Position numbers and translations under genes: made by a program | Notes under the pieces: generated by a model | What the model was told of the DNA's origin: nothing | Seen by the model: the letters and a program-made list of their open reading frames with translations, nothing else | The model's database searches: none | Source of the DNA: UBA9630 sp043725085 | GTDB taxonomy: Bacteria; Patescibacteriota; Minisyncoccia; Moranbacterales; UBA2206 | DNA length: 15,161 bases | Reading direction: 5' to 3' | Assembly: GCA_043725085.1 (NCBI GenBank) | Contig: JAYSLY010000037.1 | Span: 1 to 15,161, forward strand | Part shown: positions 13,315 through 15,161 of the stretch, piece by piece | Position numbering within the stretch: the stretch's first letter is position 1 | Layout: every line of letters starts with the position of its first letter

Positions 13315-13344
13315 TTGGCAGAAGTGGTAGAATTTGAGTATAAT
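13315..13344 (+). promoter_or_regulatory. lemA promoter
   Basis: TTGGCA at 13315-13320, an 18-base spacer and a consensus TATAAT at 13339-13344. The transcript should begin near 13351, giving a leader of about 44 bases. It overlaps the region upstream of the divergent DUF212 promoter. Confidence 0.7.
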
Positions 13345-13359
13345 TTTTAACCTTGCTAA

Positions 13360-13375
13360 TTCCGAATAATCGGGA
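13360..13375 (+). promoter_or_regulatory. lemA leader hairpin
   Basis: TTCCGA (13360-13365) pairs with TCGGGA (13370-13375), with one G-T pair, around an ATAA loop. It is followed by GCGGGA at 13377-13382 and an A-rich stretch to the ATG at 13395, the same order as in the LytR_C leader. Confidence 0.4.
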
Positions 13376-13394
13376 TGCGGGACAAATATAAAAT

Positions 13395-13943
13395 ATGATT
13401 GGAATAATTGTGTTGGTCGTTGTCGTGGTGCTAGCCCTTGCGCTAGTGGGAATGTATAACGGACTCGTCACGCTTAAAAATCGCGTGGACGAAGCCTGGA
13501 GTGACATCTCGGTGCAACTCAAAAGACGTTATGATTTGATCCCTAATTTAATTGCTACAGTCAAGGGCTATGCTGCGCATGAAAAAGAAGTGTTTGAAAA
13601 AGTGACTGAAGCCAGAACGCGCGCAATGAACGCCGGAAATGCGACGGACAAAGCGGAAGCGGAAAACGCATTGAGTGGAACATTGAAAACATTGTTTGCC
13701 GTTTCGGAAAATTATCCGGAACTGAAAGCAAATGAGAATTTTTTGGAATTACAACGGGAACTGACTGACACGGAAGACAAAATTATGGCATCACGTCGGT
13801 TCTATAATGGCAATGTACGCGACTTCAACACCAAAATTGAAGTTTTCCCAACCAATCTGATCGCCGGAATGTTAAACTTCACCAAGAGAGATTTTTTTGA
13901 GGCGGCTGACAGCGAGAAGGAAAATGTGAAAGTGGAGTTTTAA
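13395..13943 (+). CDS. lemA: LemA family membrane protein
   Basis: The 182-residue protein has an N-terminal membrane helix (residues 2-20), then the LemA hallmark 'YNGLVTLKNRVDEAW' and 'VQLKRRYDLIPNLI', with 'VKGYAAHE' ending at 63. A helical bundle follows to 'FPTNLIAGMLNF'. Length and motif order are normal for the family. The bulk of LemA is expected on one side of the membrane as a four-helix bundle; its biochemical role is unknown. It is often next to HtpX, as here (114 bases upstream), and is thought to work with membrane proteases. That link is established by gene neighbourhood rather than by mechanism. Confidence 0.95.
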   Translation: MIGIIVLVVVVVLALALVGMYNGLVTLKNRVDEAWSDISVQLKRRYDLIPNLIATVKGYAAHEKEVFEKVTEARTRAMNAGNATDKAEAENALSGTLKTLFAVSENYPELKANENFLELQRELTDTEDKIMASRRFYNGNVRDFNTKIEVFPTNLIAGMLNFTKRDFFEAADSEKENVKVEF

Positions 13944-14057
13944 TTTCCCAAAATATGGAGCGCTATGGTGAAAAAACAGTTTAAGAATAATGTTTTTAAA
14001 AAACACCGGTTCTATAATTTTCAGTTAAAATTAGACTCATAAGCGAAATAATTTTTT

Positions 14058-14957
14058 ATGCCTACAATCTATACTCAAGCCGATAAAAATACGCGCCTGA
14101 CCTGGGTCTATATCACAGGTTTTTTGGTTTTTGTGATTGGCGTTGGCTATGTGTTTGCCGGAGCGATGCAAAATAGTTTGATTTTGTATATCGCGGTCAT
14201 TTTTTCAATTCTCATGAGTTTTGGGTCATATTGGTGGAGCGATAAAATTGTTTTGGCGATGAGCAGCGCAAAAGAAATCGATCATGATGGTAACCGTGAA
14301 ATCTATCACTTAGTGGAAAATCTTTGCATCACGGCTGGACTGCCAGTGCCTAAAATCTATCTCATTGAAGATAGCTCACCTAATGCTTTTGCCACCGGGC
14401 GCGATCCCGAGCATGGCGTGATTTGTCTTACTACCGGCATTATTGCAAAACTGGAAAAAACAGAGTTGGAAGGCGTGATCGCGCATGAACTCTCACACAT
14501 TGGCAATCGTGATATTTTGCTCTCGACCGTGATTGTGGTTTTGGTCGGTTTTGTCACGCTGCTTGCCGATTGGTTTCGCAATTGGACTTTTTGGGGCGGA
14601 GGAAGACGAAGGAGCAATGACAGTGAAGGAAATCAATTGCAACTGATTCTATTTATCCTCGCGATCGTCCTTTCGATTTTGGCACCGATTGCCGGAGTTT
14701 TGATGCAGTTGGCAATTTCTCGCAAGCGTGAGTTTTTGGCCGATGCGGATGGGGCACTCCTTACGCGCTATCCGGAAGGTTTGGCGCGAGCACTTGAGAA
14801 AATCTCGGCTGATCCGACACCGCTGAAAGAGGCGAATCGCGCCACGGCGCATCTTTTCATTTCCAATCCATTTCGTGGCAAAAACGTCGCAAAACTTTTC
14901 ATGACCCATCCACCAATCGAAGAAAGAGTGAAGGCTTTGAGAGGTATGAACATTTGA
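14058..14957 (+). CDS. htpX: HtpX-type M48 membrane metalloprotease
   Basis: This 299-residue zinc protease of the membrane degrades misfolded or damaged membrane proteins. The zinc motif is H143-E144-L-S-H147 ('VIAHELSHIGNRDI'), and the third ligand is probably E225 in 'REFLADADGALL'. Hydrophobic segments at about 12-32, 33-53, 155-175 and 195-220 match the usual four-helix layout, and 'MTHPPIEERVKALRG' is the normal C-terminus. Length is typical. It follows lemA with a 114-base gap holding a TATAAT at 14013-14018 but no good -35, so it may be cotranscribed or have a weak promoter. No hairpin terminator is seen after the TGA. Confidence 0.95.
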   Translation: MPTIYTQADKNTRLTWVYITGFLVFVIGVGYVFAGAMQNSLILYIAVIFSILMSFGSYWWSDKIVLAMSSAKEIDHDGNREIYHLVENLCITAGLPVPKIYLIEDSSPNAFATGRDPEHGVICLTTGIIAKLEKTELEGVIAHELSHIGNRDILLSTVIVVLVGFVTLLADWFRNWTFWGGGRRRSNDSEGNQLQLILFILAIVLSILAPIAGVLMQLAISRKREFLADADGALLTRYPEGLARALEKISADPTPLKEANRATAHLFISNPFRGKNVAKLFMTHPPIEERVKALRGMNI

Positions 14958-14988
14958 TTTTTTGTAACGCGCCTTGTTTAACTTTTTG

Positions 14989-15051
14989 ACCCGCCGTAGC
15001 TTCAGCGAAGGAGGTTGCCGATTGAAGAGCGGGTGGCAGCACTGCGGGGGG
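14989..15051 (+). mobile_element. Structured GC-rich DNA, probable left end of a Y1 transposon or REP-like element
   Basis: ACCCGC (14989-14994) pairs with GCGGGT (15029-15034). Inside it, CTTCA (15000-15004) pairs with TGAAG (15023-15027), or CTTC-AGC-GAAG forms a local hairpin. GCAG-CA-CTGC (15036-15045) follows. A GTAG tetranucleotide sits at 14996-14999. The stretch is much richer in G and C than its flanks and ends 14 bases before the transposase ATG. Y1 transposases act on hairpins of this kind, so an element end is likely; the other end is outside the window. Confidence 0.55.
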
Positions 15052-15065
15052 ATGAAACTTTAAAA

Positions 15066-15161
15066 ATGGAAAAATTCCAAAACAAATACACAAGCAAATC
15101 TGCTAGATTAGAAAATTACGATTACAGTCAAAATGGTTTGTATTTTGTGACAATTTGTACC
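15066..15161 (+). CDS. REP-associated tyrosine transposase (Y1 type), N-terminal fragment
   Basis: The first 32 codons run off the window end. The translation starts MEKFQNKYTSKSARL and continues 'YDYSQNGLYFVTICT', which is the first strand of Y1/IS200-like transposases of the REP-associated (RayT) group. These are single-strand DNA transposases with an HUH motif and one catalytic tyrosine; both lie beyond the window. The ATG at 15066 fits the family's usual short lead before YFVTIC. An ATG at 15052 closes after three codons. The structured DNA just upstream is a plausible recognition site. Completeness cannot be judged. Confidence 0.8.
   Translation, partial: MEKFQNKYTSKSARLENYDYSQNGLYFVTICT

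Noticed and set aside
14013..14031. Possible htpX promoter (TATAAT at 14013, TAAAAT at 14026)
   Set aside because: Neither has a credible -35 or a TG extension, so I left it as a remark under htpX.
12759..14970. 13-base string TTTTTTGTAACGC shared by 12760-12772 and 14958-14970
   Set aside because: Half of it is a T-run and there is no other similarity around the two sites; chance or terminator-tail similarity is enough.
14899..15093. Minus-strand frame containing SFAEATAG
   Set aside because: This is the translation of the GC-rich structured block before the transposase, not a gene.

Overview
The window looks like chromosome from a Candidate Phyla Radiation (Patescibacteria, Parcubacteria-like) bacterium. 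The reasons are a 2,416-residue secreted protein with the CPR-typical N-terminal domain (INFQGKVVN ... MTPLVQFTASPYAMNAD), a Mur ligase of the short CPR type, a LytR_C protein with the CPR-typical 'DTPTLATVLDKEKL' domain, weak Shine-Dalgarno signals and heptanucleotide repeats inside coding sequence. TGA ends five genes here, so the code is the standard bacterial one and not the TGA-glycine code of Gracilibacteria/Absconditabacteria. The assignment is by pattern recognition and no database was searched.

Layout. 1-1775 (+): an operon-like run of a 3' gene fragment, a DUF916-like secreted/membrane-anchored protein related to that fragment, and a small membrane-anchored protein that overlaps it. 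1776-1930: an extended -10 promoter, a hairpin and a strong intrinsic terminator, all upstream of the next gene. 1931-9181 (+): the giant secreted protein. It is built from an N-terminal CPR domain, tail-fibre-like 'GIGTSSPSA' segments, two seven-repeat kelch-like propellers, two related beta-rich domains, three copies of an Fn3-like 'NGVES...YRT' module, a peptidase-G2-like domain, a coiled coil and an A/P/S/T-rich tail. 9309-10268 (+): serine hydrolase of the class A beta-lactamase fold, apparently with a CTG start. 10359-11228 (+): membrane-anchored LytR_C protein. 11325-12719 (+): MurE-like ligase carrying two in-frame heptanucleotide repeats. 12788-13240 (-): DUF212/divergent PAP2 membrane protein, convergent with murE across a bidirectional terminator. 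13395-13943 and 14058-14957 (+): LemA and HtpX. 14989-15051: GC-rich structured DNA directly before a Y1/REP-associated transposase gene that runs off the end at 15161.

The theme is the cell envelope: surface display (DUF916-like pair, giant protein), peptidoglycan precursor synthesis and remodelling (Mur ligase, serine hydrolase, LytR_C) and membrane quality control (LemA/HtpX). Most transcription units have their own recognisable promoter, usually with a TGN-extended -10, and many end in a clear intrinsic terminator. Domain names beyond motif level are inference.
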